A stretch of 64,000 nt of DNA from Dolichospermum sp. LEGE 00240 (GTDB taxonomy: Bacteria; Cyanobacteriota; Cyanobacteriia; Cyanobacteriales; Nostocaceae): NCBI RefSeq assembly GCF_015207875.1, contig NZ_JADEVZ010000006.1:62001-126000 (forward strand). Reading direction: 5' to 3'. Every line of letters starts with the position of its first letter. Positions within the stretch are counted from its first letter, which is position 1. This document shows positions 39,219 through 48,386 of this stretch, piece after piece. The notes under the pieces were generated by a model. The model searched no databases and was not told where the DNA came from. It saw only the letters and a program-made list of their open reading frames with translations. The position numbers and the translations under genes are program-made.

Positions 39219-39581
39219 TTAAAATACTGTATTTTTACTATGAAAAGCTTTCAAGCTTTCAGCTTGCTGTTGTATACGCTCACTAATGCGATCGCACGCT
39301 AACTCACAAAGCTCAAAAATATCCGGGTCAGCAATGTCATAATAGGCGCTCGTTCCCTTGGGTTGACGAGATAAAATTCCCGCTTGAGTTAACACTTTCA
39401 AATGCTTAGATAGATTGGCCTGCCCTAAACCAGTTGCTTCCCCAATCTCCATTACATTCATAGAACCTGATTTGAGACAAGTTAAAATTTGTAACCGACT
39501 TCCTTCGGATAACACCTTGAAATAGTCAGCCACCGCTGCAATAATAGCTGGATCACCTGTAGACGGCTTTGTTTTTGGCAT
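39219..39581 (-). CDS. ArsR/SmtB-family transcriptional regulator
   Basis: 120 aa winged HTH: LSEGSRLQILTCLKSGSMNV, GEATGLGQANLSKHLKVLTQ and GTSAYYDIADPDIFEL. It has one Cys in the second helix (ILTCLKSG) and two near the C-terminus (FELCELACDR). It lacks the CVCDLC metal box. The Cys placement recalls the sulfide/persulfide-sensing SqrR/BigR branch, but that is inference. It is convergent with the orthocaspase gene, with a 57-bp gap. Confidence 0.85.
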   Translation of the reverse strand: MPKTKPSTGDPAIIAAVADYFKVLSEGSRLQILTCLKSGSMNVMEIGEATGLGQANLSKHLKVLTQAGILSRQPKGTSAYYDIADPDIFELCELACDRISERIQQQAESLKAFHSKNTVF

Positions 39582-39766
39582 TATGGCAACTCAATCATCA
39601 GCACAACAATTCATCACTATTTAGGATTATAACCAAATATCAATAATTTAGGAATAGGAGATAAAAAAGTTCACCAAATCACAAAAATGTGGTATAATCA
39701 CTATACAGTTATTAAGTGGATTAATCAAAAATTTTACTTTCTGTTTAACATATCCAAAATCTATTT

Positions 39767-40445
39767 ATGAACGTAAATGAAATTACCAAACTCTATGCTA
39801 CTGGAGAAAGAAATTTTCAGCGAATTAACCTCCAAGACGCAGAACTAACCAACGCAAATTTAGAAGGTGTAGATTTTAGCTATGCTGATTTACGTCAGAC
39901 AAGATTAGGTAAAACAAATTTTAGTAAATCTTGTTTAAGACAAGTTAAGTGAAGCAGATTTATATCAGGCTATTCTTAGGGAAGCAGACCTAACAGGAGC
40001 AAAATTAGTTAATACTAAACTAGATTAAGTTAACCTAATTAAAGCTAGTTTATGTGGAGCAAACTTACACGGAGCTAAACTTTCAGGTTCATTACTAATT
40101 AAAGCAGATTTACGCCCCAGTTCCAACCAACGCACAGATTTAGGATATGCAGTATTAACTCAAGCAGATTTAAGTTATGCAGACTTAAGAACCGCCACCT
40201 TACATCATGCTAACTTAGATGGTGTAAAATTGTGTCGAGCTAGTTTAGGGCGCATAATTGAATGGGGAGAAGTAACGACAGATTTAACAAATGCTAGTTT
40301 AAAAAATGCAGATTTAAGTTATGCAAATCTGAGTCATGTTATCTTGAAAAATGCTAATTTACAAGGAGCAGATTTAACCGGAGCAATTCTCACAAATACA
40401 GATTTTCAAGGTGCTATTATGCCAGATGGGGTAATACATGATTAG
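39767..40445 (+). pseudogene. Pentapeptide-repeat protein gene with frameshift and in-frame stop
   Basis: The first frame gives NLQDAELTNANLEGVDFSYA, then stops at TGA 39950. The next frame (from about 39948) continues the A(D/N)Lxx repeats (SEADLYQAILREADLTGAKL) but meets TAA at 40026. Beyond that, it carries on to 40445 with ADLSYADLRTATLHHANLDG. One frameshift and one nonsense codon would restore a single repeat protein of about 225 aa. Both lesions are seen directly. Confidence 0.88.
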
Positions 40446-40455
40446 AAGTTTTATA

Positions 40456-40520
40456 AGATCCCCGACTTCTTTTTGGATATTGCAAATAAATTATGAATTC
40501 ACGTCAGAAGTCGGGGATCT
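40456..40520. repeat. 65-bp element with 15-bp perfect inverted ends
   Basis: AGATCCCCGACTTCT (40456-40470) and its exact complement (40506-40520) flank 35 bp. The arm is the same as that of the hairpin at 26695-26727. Lies 10 bp after the pentapeptide pseudogene. Confidence 0.8.
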
Positions 40521-40591
40521 CATTATTGTCGTGTTCACATTTGATTGAGAATAACTATATACTAATATCTAACCCCTTATTCGTGTTTCCT

Positions 40592-41356
40592 ATGGTTGTA
40601 AGTGCTTCGACCACCAAAATCACTTGGGAACTCTTACCCGAAGACTTCGTTTTAGACGATGAACCTGTGGATAATGTCAATCAACCCAGTCTAGCAGCAG
40701 CACTCACAGAAAGCCTAGAACTCGCCGGTAAACTGCCAGAAACTGCCCTCGCTACCACCAATTACGGCATCTGTGCCACAGTAAATGATAAATTTGTCAT
40801 CAAAGCCCCTGACTGGGCTTACGTGCCACAAATTACAGTGCCTAGAGAACAAATCCAACGCAGTTACACCCCCCACAAACAGGGACAAATTCCTACGGTG
40901 GTTATGGAATTTCTTTCCGATACAGATGGCAGTGAATATTCTAATAAACATACCTATCCTCCCGGAAAATGGTTTTATTATGAACAAGTTTTACAAGTTC
41001 CTGACTACATCATTTTTCAACCAGATATCGGTGAATTAGAAATATATCACCTGCATGAAAATGGACACTATAAATTGCGTTCCTCAGATGACAATAACCG
41101 TTACTGGTTAACTGAAATGGAATTATTTATTGGTGTTTGGCAAGGAAAACGCGAAAACCGTCAAGGTTACTGGTTACGCTGGTGGGATCAAGATGGTAAT
41201 TTGCTACTTTGGGGTTCTGAGTTAGTGCAACAAGAACGACTTGCAAAAGAAACTGCTCAACAACAAGTTAACCAAGAACGACTTGCAAAAGAAGCAGCTT
41301 TAAAACGCTTGGAAGAGTTAGAAAAACGCCTGCGAGATGCTGGCATTTCTGACTAA
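40592..41356 (+). CDS. Uma2-family (DUF820) endonuclease-like protein
   Basis: 254 aa from ATG 40592. It has the cyanobacterial Uma2/PD-(D/E)XK-type core: FVIKAPDWAYVPQI, PTVVMEFLSDTDGSEYS and KWFYYEQVLQVPDYIIF, with candidate catalytic Asp and Glu in APDW and VMEF. The C-terminus is a coiled coil with two QERLAKE-type repeats. These proteins occur in many copies in cyanobacterial genomes and their biological role is unproven. An in-frame ATG at 40493 overlaps the 65-bp repeat and is not preferred. Confidence 0.85.
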   Translation: MVVSASTTKITWELLPEDFVLDDEPVDNVNQPSLAAALTESLELAGKLPETALATTNYGICATVNDKFVIKAPDWAYVPQITVPREQIQRSYTPHKQGQIPTVVMEFLSDTDGSEYSNKHTYPPGKWFYYEQVLQVPDYIIFQPDIGELEIYHLHENGHYKLRSSDDNNRYWLTEMELFIGVWQGKRENRQGYWLRWWDQDGNLLLWGSELVQQERLAKETAQQQVNQERLAKEAALKRLEELEKRLRDAGISD

Positions 41357-41555
41357 CTTTTATTCAAAATTAATGGCAACGTTGCGGTAGGTACTGCGAT
41401 CGCTTTTTGGGGTATGGGAGGCGATCGCACAAGCTCTGACTTGTCAGTTTACTTACGCTAGGTATTGCCTTTAGTGCAGATGGAAGAAACCTATCGCATT
41501 TTTGGGAATAAGACCATTATTCCTGTAAACTAGAGAAGGATGTAAAAACAGTGAT
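41357..41555. other. Short intergenic region with HIP1 sites
   Basis: Two GCGATCGC sites (about 41396 and 41421) and no supported gene. Confidence 0.5.
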
Positions 41556-41838
41556 ATGGTCAGAGTTTATTTAGACACTAGTACCCCAGGGCGGAAGTCA
41601 AAAGTCAAAAGTCAAAACGAAGACAGTATAGGCTTTTTAACGATTTAGAATGGTTGGTTTATTTACGCCGTGTTGTACTAGTATTTATAATCGTCAATTT
41701 GACGACCAAACACAGCCAAAAATCTTTCTAGAAACACAAGCAGCAATTTTAATTTTGCAAATGGTTCAAGCCCGTCGAGATTTATCACTAAAAGTAATTA
41801 ACCCAGCAGATTTGATTTTGGAGATAGAAGAAAGATGA
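41556..41838 (+). pseudogene. PIN-domain toxin gene remnant interrupted by a miniature element
   Basis: 41556-41582 encodes MVRVYLDTS; 41683-41838 encodes IYNRQFDDQTQPKIFLETQ and onward. Removing 41583-41682 (one ACTAGT duplicate plus a 94-bp insert) restores MVRVYLDTSIYNRQFDDQ, the usual start of a cyanobacterial PIN-domain protein. Downstream, LQMVQARRDLSL runs straight into the family C-terminus (VINPADLILEI); the middle 80 or so residues are missing, so the gene was also shortened by deletion. The stop overlaps the next gene by 4 bp. Confidence 0.85.
41583..41676 (+). mobile_element. 94-bp miniature element in the PIN toxin remnant
   Basis: It is flanked by ACTAGT direct repeats (41577-41582 and 41677-41682). 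Its ends ACCCCAGGGCGGAAGT and the complement of ATTTACGCCGTGTTGT match at 11 of 16 positions, so they are degenerate inverted ends. The interior contains AAGTCAA heptamers. Confidence 0.75.
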
Positions 41839-42047
41839 CAATTAAAGTTATTAACGAACAACAAAATTTACAAGAAGTAATGCAGGTTTTACTAACTCAC
41901 CTAGAACCAGGAAAAGTAATGAAATTTTGGGCTGCTTGTAAATTAGGTGAAGGAGATTATTTACAACTTAAAGAAAAGCTATTTTCTGAAGAAACAGTTG
42001 ATAGTTTATATGAGAAAATCAAACAATATCAAGAGTCTGGTGATTAA
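41835..42047 (+). CDS. Small protein paired with the PIN-domain gene (possible antitoxin)
   Basis: 70 aa. Starts in an ATGA overlap with the PIN remnant, as toxin-antitoxin partners often do. Reads VMKFWAACKLGEGDYLQLKE, ending YEKIKQYQESG. In other cyanobacteria, small proteins ending in a similar GxGDYTxE...IKQ pattern sit beside PIN-domain genes; this resemblance is from memory. Its partner is now broken, so if it is an antitoxin it is orphaned. The next gene starts 9 bp downstream. Confidence 0.6.
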   Translation: MTIKVINEQQNLQEVMQVLLTHLEPGKVMKFWAACKLGEGDYLQLKEKLFSEETVDSLYEKIKQYQESGD

Positions 42048-42055
42048 AGATAGTA

Positions 42056-42568
42056 ATGTTAAACCTAGCCAAAATTCAAACCCTAGCTCAAGAATACAGT
42101 CCCCAGGAACTTTTCGCAGCATTAGTATGGCAACGTCGCTTTAATGAATTTAACGGGGAAGAAGTTATTCAGGATCTTATTCAAAATTCTCATTTATGGG
42201 CAAGTTTTCTGTTTACGAAACCAATTTTTGCACCAGATGAACATGGTTTAAGTTTTGGTGGTTTGGTAGATACCTTATTGGCAATGGCAAATTATCGCCC
42301 GATGCCAGAATCGAGTATAATACACTTTGTAGCTTATCCTGGCGATACTCTGTACATTTTGACAGAAAACCAAGATACTATCGTGTCTCAGCTTTTGGAT
42401 TTGGGTAAAAAGTGGCGTGCAGACTCAGTGGATATTACTGATGGTAATAATGAAGAGTATGGTTTGCGACTTCAGCGCAGGTTACAAATGAGGTTACAAG
42501 GTGGTTTGGAAGGTGAGTCATTTTGGGAACAGCGAGATGGTGTAGTGATTGCTTATTGGTGGGATTAA
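42056..42568 (+). CDS. Unknown protein, 170 aa
   Basis: Soluble protein. The first third contains AQEYSPQELFAALVWQRRFN, and the last third is charged and ends REGVV-like (EQRDGVVIAYWWD). It shows no signal peptide, no membrane segment and no recognised domain. It follows the small PIN-associated gene by 9 bp and may be co-transcribed. Codon use looks like its neighbours. Confidence 0.55.
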   Translation: MLNLAKIQTLAQEYSPQELFAALVWQRRFNEFNGEEVIQDLIQNSHLWASFLFTKPIFAPDEHGLSFGGLVDTLLAMANYRPMPESSIIHFVAYPGDTLYILTENQDTIVSQLLDLGKKWRADSVDITDGNNEEYGLRLQRRLQMRLQGGLEGESFWEQRDGVVIAYWWD

Positions 42569-42780
42569 TGATTAAAAAAATGTCAATCTCTATCCTGTAA
42601 ATCCTGATTCTGACAAAACAAACAATACTAAATCCTCTCAATCCTTAAATCTAAAAAATCTTGTTTTTCACCTGGGATAGTTTACAGAAAAAATGATTTT
42701 TTGATTCCAGCAAAAGTTCTCAATCTCTATCCTGCAAATCCTTTAATCCTGGACATCCTGATTCTGACAAAATAAGGATA
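42569..42780. repeat. Repeat-rich spacer (ATCCTG... units)
   Basis: Two copies of CTCTATCCTG(C/T)AAATCC and CCTGATTCTGACAAAA are present (about 42588-42620 and 42724-42775). A related AATCCGT-rich block lies at 43078-43125. No gene is supported. Confidence 0.65.
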
Positions 42781-43035
42781 ATGAATGAAGTGCGATCGCC
42801 ATATACTATACATAGTCAACTTTTCCGAAGTTTGGGGAAACACATTACCTCCAGCAATTTTAACACAAAGTCCAGAAGCCGCATGCAAATTCCCCTGGCA
42901 TTGTGTCTATATGCCCTGGGAGGGTGGTCATTTATCATTTATGGTGTGTTTTTGAGGTCTGTGATTCTTTGGCCAGCAATTCTCATTTTCAGGTTTTATC
43001 GCTCAAAAGTCAGAATCACGGATTATATGGATTAA
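42781..43035 (+). pseudogene. Possible fatty-acid desaturase fragment
   Basis: The block IPLALCLYALGGWSFIIYGV followed by FLRSVILW resembles the second membrane pair of acyl-lipid delta-9 desaturases, where a WHxTWxVNSATH motif should follow; here it changes to PAILIFRFY. No His boxes are present. If genuine, this is a short decayed piece. The call is tentative and rests on one remembered motif. Confidence 0.4.
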
Positions 43036-43250
43036 AAGATGGCGCGGATTAGGTTGTTTGCTATGATAAGAGTCACTAAAATCCGTGAAATCAGTGCAAT
43101 CCGTCTAATCCGTGATTCTGACCCTATTTTATTTTTTTCAAAATGAGAATTGCTGCATCTTTCTAATCGCATTCCAAGTATTTGTTGTGTAAATAATGAA
43201 AATAAAGTAAAATTAAGTTATACCCTCAGTTAGAAAAGAGGTATAACTCA

Positions 43251-43409
43251 ATGACAAGCATCAAAACAGCTATTTCAATTGAAGAATCACTTTATGAAGA
43301 AGCTTTATTAACTGAAAAAATTGGTAAGCTATCAAAAGAAAGAATTAGACAAATTTTAGCAGGATTAACAATAGTCACAGAACCACAAGAAATAGATTTT
43401 GCTGAATAA
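43251..43409 (+). CDS. Short chimeric antitoxin/toxin-like reading frame
   Basis: 52 aa, too short for most gene finders, with AGAAAAGAGG upstream as a ribosome-binding site. The start TSIKTAISIEESLYEEA resembles the N-terminus of ribbon-helix-helix antitoxins. The remainder, LTEKIGKLSKERIRQILAGL, resembles the C-terminus of MazF/PemK toxins. It could be the scar of a deletion that fused an antitoxin start to a toxin end. Both resemblances are from memory. Confidence 0.45.
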   Translation: MTSIKTAISIEESLYEEALLTEKIGKLSKERIRQILAGLTIVTEPQEIDFAE

Positions 43410-43453
43410 AAGCTGCATTTTATTTTTACCCTCATCCCCAATCCCCTATTCCC

Positions 43454-44326
43454 TTACAAATACTTCTCCAACAACAAAGCCAGCTTCTCCTTAGTTGCTG
43501 CTGGTGCTTTCTCCAAATTCGTCAAAATCGCATACTTCAAAGCCGAATGCGCCTCACTAGCAGGGGGATTTGCACTCAACCGCTTCACAGTTTCTTGAAT
43601 TACCTTTTGTGCATTTACCGCATTTTTATGTAAATTCCCAATTACCATTTCCACCGTCACACTATCATGATCGGGATGCCAGCAATCATAATCCGTCACC
43701 AGCGCCAAGGTTGCATAAGCGATTTCCGCTTCCCGTGCTAACTTCGCTTCCGGTAAATTTGTCATCCCGATTACCGTAGCATCCCAACTCCGGTAGAGAT
43801 GAGATTCAGCTTGAGTGGAAAAAGCCGGTCCCTCCATACATACGTAAGTACCACCATCATGTAACGTCACATCTGGTAAATTTAAAGAAGCGATCGCCTC
43901 CCCCAAAACCCCAGCCAAATTTTGGCAAATCGGTTCACCAAAAGTAATATGTGCCACAATCCCCTCACCAAAGAACGTAGAAATGCGATTCTTAGTTCGA
44001 TCAATAAACTGATCAGGAATTACCATATCTAGGGGTTTAGCTTCCGCCTTCAAAGAACCCACAGCGCTCGCAGAGATTAAATATTCTACTCCTAATTGCT
44101 TCATCGCGTAAATATTCGCTCGAAACGGCAACTCAGAAGGTAACAAGGTATGATTACGACCATGACGTGCTAAAAACGCCACTCGGGTTTCCTCTAAAGT
44201 TCCGAGAATAATCCCATCCGACGGTGAACCAAAAGGGGTAGAAATCTCTATTTCCTCCACATCTTTCAGTGCTTCCATCTTATACAACCCGCTTCCACCA
44301 ATGATGCCAATTCTAGCTACCGTCAT
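43454..44326 (-). CDS. mtnP: S-methyl-5'-thioadenosine phosphorylase
   Basis: 290 aa. Family hallmarks are [48 protein letters not shown], and [18 protein letters not shown] followed by [18 protein letters not shown]. It cleaves methylthioadenosine, a by-product of polyamine synthesis, to adenine and methylthioribose-1-phosphate for methionine salvage. Divergent from nanE, with 94 bp between the starts. Confidence 0.94.
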   Translation of the reverse strand: MTVARIGIIGGSGLYKMEALKDVEEIEISTPFGSPSDGIILGTLEETRVAFLARHGRNHTLLPSELPFRANIYAMKQLGVEYLISASAVGSLKAEAKPLDMVIPDQFIDRTKNRISTFFGEGIVAHITFGEPICQNLAGVLGEAIASLNLPDVTLHDGGTYVCMEGPAFSTQAESHLYRSWDATVIGMTNLPEAKLAREAEIAYATLALVTDYDCWHPDHDSVTVEMVIGNLHKNAVNAQKVIQETVKRLSANPPASEAHSALKYAILTNLEKAPAATKEKLALLLEKYL

Positions 44327-44420
44327 AAACTATCCACTTTCTCATTAATTGAACTAACAAGTAATTTTACAGAAAACCTGTCCCTTGATAAAATTTTTGA
44401 TATACAATTCCCAATTAAAC

Positions 44421-45089
44421 ATGACTAATTTACCAAAAGGATTAATTGTTTCCTGTCAAGCACCTGTAAACTCTCCATTACATGATCCTTATGTAATTGC
44501 AGCAATGGCAGAAGCAGCAGTTAATAATGGGGCTGTAGCTGTGAGAATTGACACACCTATTCATATTCAAGCTGTGCGGCAAAAAGTCCAAGTTCCAATT
44601 ATTGGACTGTGGAAACAAGTAATAACTGGTTCTGATGTTTATATTACACCACAGTTTCATCACGCTGTGGCTGTATCTGAAGCAGGTGCAGATATTATTG
44701 CCATAGATGCTACTACGAGAAATCGTCCCGGTGATGAAAAGTTGGCAGATATTATTACTCTCATTGATCAGAAATTAAATAAGCCAGTTATGGCAGATGT
44801 AGATACCTATGAGGCTGCACAATTAGCTGTAAATGCAGGTGCAGATATTGTGGGAACTACTCTTTTTGGCTACACGACAGCAACTCAAAACTTTTCTCCT
44901 CCTGGTTGGGAATTACTCACTAAAATCATAGAAGATCTTGATACTTTTGTGATTTGTGAAGGTGGTGTTGCTTCCCCGGAAATGGCTAGAAAAGCTTTGG
45001 ATTTAGGTGCTAATGCTGTTGTTGTTGGTGGGGCAATTACTGGAATTGATTTGTTAGTTAAAGCTTATGTAATGGGAGTCAAAAATTAA
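44421..45089 (+). CDS. nanE: N-acetylmannosamine-6-phosphate 2-epimerase family protein
   Basis: 222 aa from ATG 44421. TIM-barrel markers are GLIVSCQAPVNSPLHDP, VRIDTPIHIQAVRQKV, VPIIGLWKQ, IIAIDATTRNRPG, DIVGTTLFGYT and VICEGGVASPEMARKAL. NanE converts ManNAc-6-P to GlcNAc-6-P. No other sialic-acid catabolic genes are nearby, so in this organism it may act in amino-sugar recycling. A longer frame from 44385 lacks a ribosome-binding site. Confidence 0.88.
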   Translation: MTNLPKGLIVSCQAPVNSPLHDPYVIAAMAEAAVNNGAVAVRIDTPIHIQAVRQKVQVPIIGLWKQVITGSDVYITPQFHHAVAVSEAGADIIAIDATTRNRPGDEKLADIITLIDQKLNKPVMADVDTYEAAQLAVNAGADIVGTTLFGYTTATQNFSPPGWELLTKIIEDLDTFVICEGGVASPEMARKALDLGANAVVVGGAITGIDLLVKAYVMGVKN

Positions 45090-45110
45090 GAGTTTTTTAC
45101 TGGATGGGTT

Positions 45111-46907
45111 TTACTCCATTAAGAGTAATTGCGAAGGTTCTAATTGTACATACCAGGGAAAAGGTTGATTTTGAATATTTTCCCATTTTTCTTTATAGAT
45201 TTCTCCTTGTAAGTGATAGTCATGGGGATGATTACCAGGAAAATGTAGTTTGAGAAATACTGTCATGCGGTGAGGTGTTTCACTGGTACGCACTAAATAA
45301 CAGGGGAAGGTGTTTATTTTTTGAGGATCTTTGGTGAAAATTAAATGATGAGCGCGAATACCAACATGAGATAATTGTGAAGGCATTTTCTCTCTGACTT
45401 GAAGAGTGCAATCCCAATCAATTGCTTCTATCCGTTGGGGAGACAAAATACTAGCACGGGAAAAGTTTTTACAACCTGTAAGTTGGGCGACATTTATACT
45501 CGCAGGATGTTGAAAAATCTCATATTTAGAACCATAATGTGCTTCTTTTCCCTGTCCTAATACTAATAGATTGGGACATAGCCGATAGGCTTCTTCCATA
45601 TTATGAGTAACAAACAAAGTTACACCAGAATAATCATCCAGAATTTCTGTAACTTGTTGTTCTAATTGACTGCGAAGATGGGTATCTAAAGCGGAAAATG
45701 GCTCATCTAAAAGTAGTGCTTCTGGTTTACTTGCTAAAGCCCTAGCTAATGCTACCCGTTGCTGTTGTCCCCCGGAAAGTTGATGCGGATAGCGATCGCC
45801 AAATCCTTGTAATTGCATGGTTATTAACTGCTTTTCTACCTCTTCCTTAACATTTACAGATTTGGGTATGCCAAAAGCGATATTTTCCGCCACAGTAATA
45901 TGTGGAAATAAGGCATAGTTTTGGAATAAAAAACCAATTCGGCGTTGATGAATGGGCAGATCAATTTTCTTTCCTGAGTCAAATAATACCCGATTATTTA
46001 AAACTATTTGTCCTTTATTTGGTGTTTCTATGCCGGCAATACAACGTAAAATCATACTTTTTCCAGCCCCAGACCCCCCCAATAATCCCAATGGTTGATT
46101 ATCAGTATTTAAGGTAATTTGCAGATGAAAATTAGCTAGTCTTTTTTCAATATCTAAAAATAAGCCATTGGACGAAGAATCTTCTAATAATAAAGAAGAT
46201 TTTTTTGCTAATTCTATTTGATTTGGAGATGGTTTTGTCAATCTTGATTTATATGCAAGTTCTTGCCAATAGTTAGCTAAAATAATACCTGAAAGAGAAA
46301 TGATCATCATGGTAATTGACCAAAACCAAGCTTCATTTATTGACCCAGCTTCTACTGCGAAATAGATCGCCATTGGTATAGTTTGCGTTTGTCCAGGGAT
46401 ATTTCCTGCTAACATTAAAGTTGCCCCAAATTCACCTAAAGCCCGGGCAAATGCTAAGGTGGTGGCAGCAATAATCCCTGGAAATGCTAAGGGTAAACTA
46501 ATCCGCCAAAAAATTGTCAATTCCTTCGCACCTAATGTTCTGGCTACGCGCAGTAAATTGGTATCAATTTGACTAAAAGCTGCTAATGCAGTTTTATACA
46601 TCAATGGGAATGAAACTACTATAGCAGCGATCGCCGCACCATACCAAGTAAATACAATTGTCGTATTGAAGGGTTCTAACAGTTTACCCACTGGACCATT
46701 TTTCCCAAAAAATATCAGCAGTAAAAACCCAACCACAGTAGGGGGGAGAATCAACGGTGCAACAAATATCCCCTCAATTAAAGATTTACCTTTACCACGA
46801 TATCCCAACATCCAATAAGCAGCAAATATACCCATAAAAAAAGTAATAAATGTTGCCAGTAAAGCCGTTTTTAACGATATCCAAAGCGGTGATAAATCCT
46901 GTGGCAT
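45111..46907 (-). CDS. modBC: Molybdate ABC transporter permease-ATPase fusion
   Basis: 598 aa. Residues 1-220 are the ModB permease, with five to six membrane segments and the conserved ARALGEFGATLMLAGNIPGQ loop. Residues 250-450 are the ModC ATPase: GGSGAGKS, LSGGQQQRVALARAL, LLLDEPFSALD. A short C-terminal region follows in place of a full TOBE/Mop pair. Fused ModBC proteins are known from filamentous nitrogen-fixing cyanobacteria, where molybdenum feeds nitrogenase and nitrate reductase. modA lies upstream on the same strand. Confidence 0.94.
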   Translation of the reverse strand: MPQDLSPLWISLKTALLATFITFFMGIFAAYWMLGYRGKGKSLIEGIFVAPLILPPTVVGFLLLIFFGKNGPVGKLLEPFNTTIVFTWYGAAIAAIVVSFPLMYKTALAAFSQIDTNLLRVARTLGAKELTIFWRISLPLAFPGIIAATTLAFARALGEFGATLMLAGNIPGQTQTIPMAIYFAVEAGSINEAWFWSITMMIISLSGIILANYWQELAYKSRLTKPSPNQIELAKKSSLLLEDSSSNGLFLDIEKRLANFHLQITLNTDNQPLGLLGGSGAGKSMILRCIAGIETPNKGQIVLNNRVLFDSGKKIDLPIHQRRIGFLFQNYALFPHITVAENIAFGIPKSVNVKEEVEKQLITMQLQGFGDRYPHQLSGGQQQRVALARALASKPEALLLDEPFSALDTHLRSQLEQQVTEILDDYSGVTLFVTHNMEEAYRLCPNLLVLGQGKEAHYGSKYEIFQHPASINVAQLTGCKNFSRASILSPQRIEAIDWDCTLQVREKMPSQLSHVGIRAHHLIFTKDPQKINTFPCYLVRTSETPHRMTVFLKLHFPGNHPHDYHLQGEIYKEKWENIQNQPFPWYVQLEPSQLLLME

Positions 46908-46935
46908 AGTTTTCCCAGTTTGACTACATAGTTAT

Positions 46936-47059
46936 AGGACTTACGCAAGTGTCACACCAAAAATCTGTTGTAGGGTGCTTTACTACTGCATAAATCCTGC
47001 AAATAAACAGATTGTTGATATCTGACGCACCCTACCAATGTGCCAGTTGCGTAAGTCCT
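46936..47059. mobile_element. 124-bp miniature element between modA and modBC
   Basis: Perfect 13-bp inverted ends AGGACTTACGCAA / TTGCGTAAGTCCT. An inner inverted pair, TAGGGTGC (about 46971) and GCACCCTA (about 47029), lies within. No clear target duplication. It sits in the operon spacer and would fold in the mRNA. A lone half-end of the same kind is at about 30160. Confidence 0.85.
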
Positions 47060-47149
47060 GAATTAAATTGATTTAGGTCAACTTGGTTGGTATTATACCT
47101 TGAAATATTGTAAATTTATTTGATACTGCGACTATTTTTCATATAAGGT

Positions 47150-47184
47150 ACTCAAGTTACTAGTTATCTCGTTGAGGCTGGTAA
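47150..47184. repeat. 35-bp dispersed repeat, copy 2
   Basis: Starts ACTCAAGTTACTAGTT and ends GAGGCTGGTAA. Differs at one base from 18327-18361. Function unknown. Confidence 0.75.
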
Positions 47185-47255
47185 CGACTTCTTTATTTAA
47201 TCCTGTGAATAAATTCTGATTCATAGAAGTCAGGAATCTAAAATTTCACGGCTGC

Positions 47256-48083
47256 TTAAGGCAGAATAAACCCATATTTTCTGAATACGGCTTTAGCTTG
47301 ATTGCTAGATAAAAATTGAGAAAATTCTTTAGCTGTATCAACATTTTTGCTACCTTTAATAATTGCTAAGGGATAAATAATGGGAGAGTGGTATTTTTCA
47401 TCGGCTGTAACTACAACTTTGACTTTATCAGAGATTTTGGCATCAGTTATATAAACTAATCCTGCATCAGCATTACCAGTTTCTACAGATGCTAAAACCT
47501 GACGCACGTTATTCGCAAACACCAGTTTTGATTTAATTTCTGACCAAATTTTCAACTTTTCTAATACTTGTTGTCCATATTGTCCTGCGGGTACAGTTCT
47601 GGGTTCACCAATGGCGATTTTTTTGACTTTGGCATCTTTAAGATTGTAGAAACTAGTGATACTAACGGCATTTTTAGGTACTACCAAAACTAATTTGTTT
47701 TTAGCAATGATATTCCGAGTTCCTGCAACTAAAAGTCCTTTTTTTTCTAAAGCATCTACTTGTTTTTTTGCCGCAGATATAAAAATGTCCGCAGGCGCAC
47801 CTTGTTCGATTTGTTGCTGTAATGCCCCTGAACTACCGAAGTTGTAACTAATATTGACGTTTGCTTTACTTTGTCGGTATAGGGGTTTAATTTCTTCCAG
47901 GGCTTCTTTTAAACTAGCAGCGGCAGATACAAGTAAGTTTGAATTTGATTGTGCTACAACAGAACCAGAAGCTAAGGTTGGTAAGCCAATTGTTAGTAGC
48001 AAAGCAGCTAGGGCTGTAGTGATTAAGACCAGTAGCTTTCTTCTTTTGATGGGTAAACTGGACTGAGAGAAATTTTTACTCAT
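47256..48083 (-). CDS. modA: Molybdate-binding periplasmic protein
   Basis: 275 aa from ATG 48083. A signal anchor (KLLVLITTALAALLLTIG) precedes the ligand-binding fold: LLVSAAASLKEALEEIKPLY, NYNFGSSGALQQQIEQGAP-like text (residues reading ISYNFGSSGAL and APADIFISA), AIGEPRTVPAGQYG, and AGLVYITDAKISDKV. It captures molybdate for ModBC. A longer frame from 48167 adds 28 unconvincing residues. Separated from modBC by 350 bp that includes a miniature element. Confidence 0.92.
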   Translation of the reverse strand: MSKNFSQSSLPIKRRKLLVLITTALAALLLTIGLPTLASGSVVAQSNSNLLVSAAASLKEALEEIKPLYRQSKANVNISYNFGSSGALQQQIEQGAPADIFISAAKKQVDALEKKGLLVAGTRNIIAKNKLVLVVPKNAVSITSFYNLKDAKVKKIAIGEPRTVPAGQYGQQVLEKLKIWSEIKSKLVFANNVRQVLASVETGNADAGLVYITDAKISDKVKVVVTADEKYHSPIIYPLAIIKGSKNVDTAKEFSQFLSSNQAKAVFRKYGFILP

Positions 48084-48386
48084 GGAATTGAGGCTCGGTA
48101 TACTTTTACCAAGACTACCATAATATTTACCAGTTTTATTGGTAAATTTTTTCTGGAGAAATTGCAAAAATTGTATTGGTACGCTGTCACCAGAGGATGC
48201 TTACACTCAAATTCAAATGCTTTGGAAGCAATTAAAAACCCCTAAAAAATTTTACCAACCATAGAAAATTCGTAGTCTTTGCTACAAAATACCAAATTAA
48301 TTGGTATTAATATGTGTCTATTAAGTTGGTATTGAAGATTTGAGGTCTGAGGTAAATGTCTACTCTTCTACGGAATTACAGGTAGC

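Noticed and set aside
42781-43035. Intact small membrane protein
   Set aside because: The first 30 residues and the last 25 show no membrane-protein logic, and the core resembles a piece of a desaturase, so a fragment is more likely.
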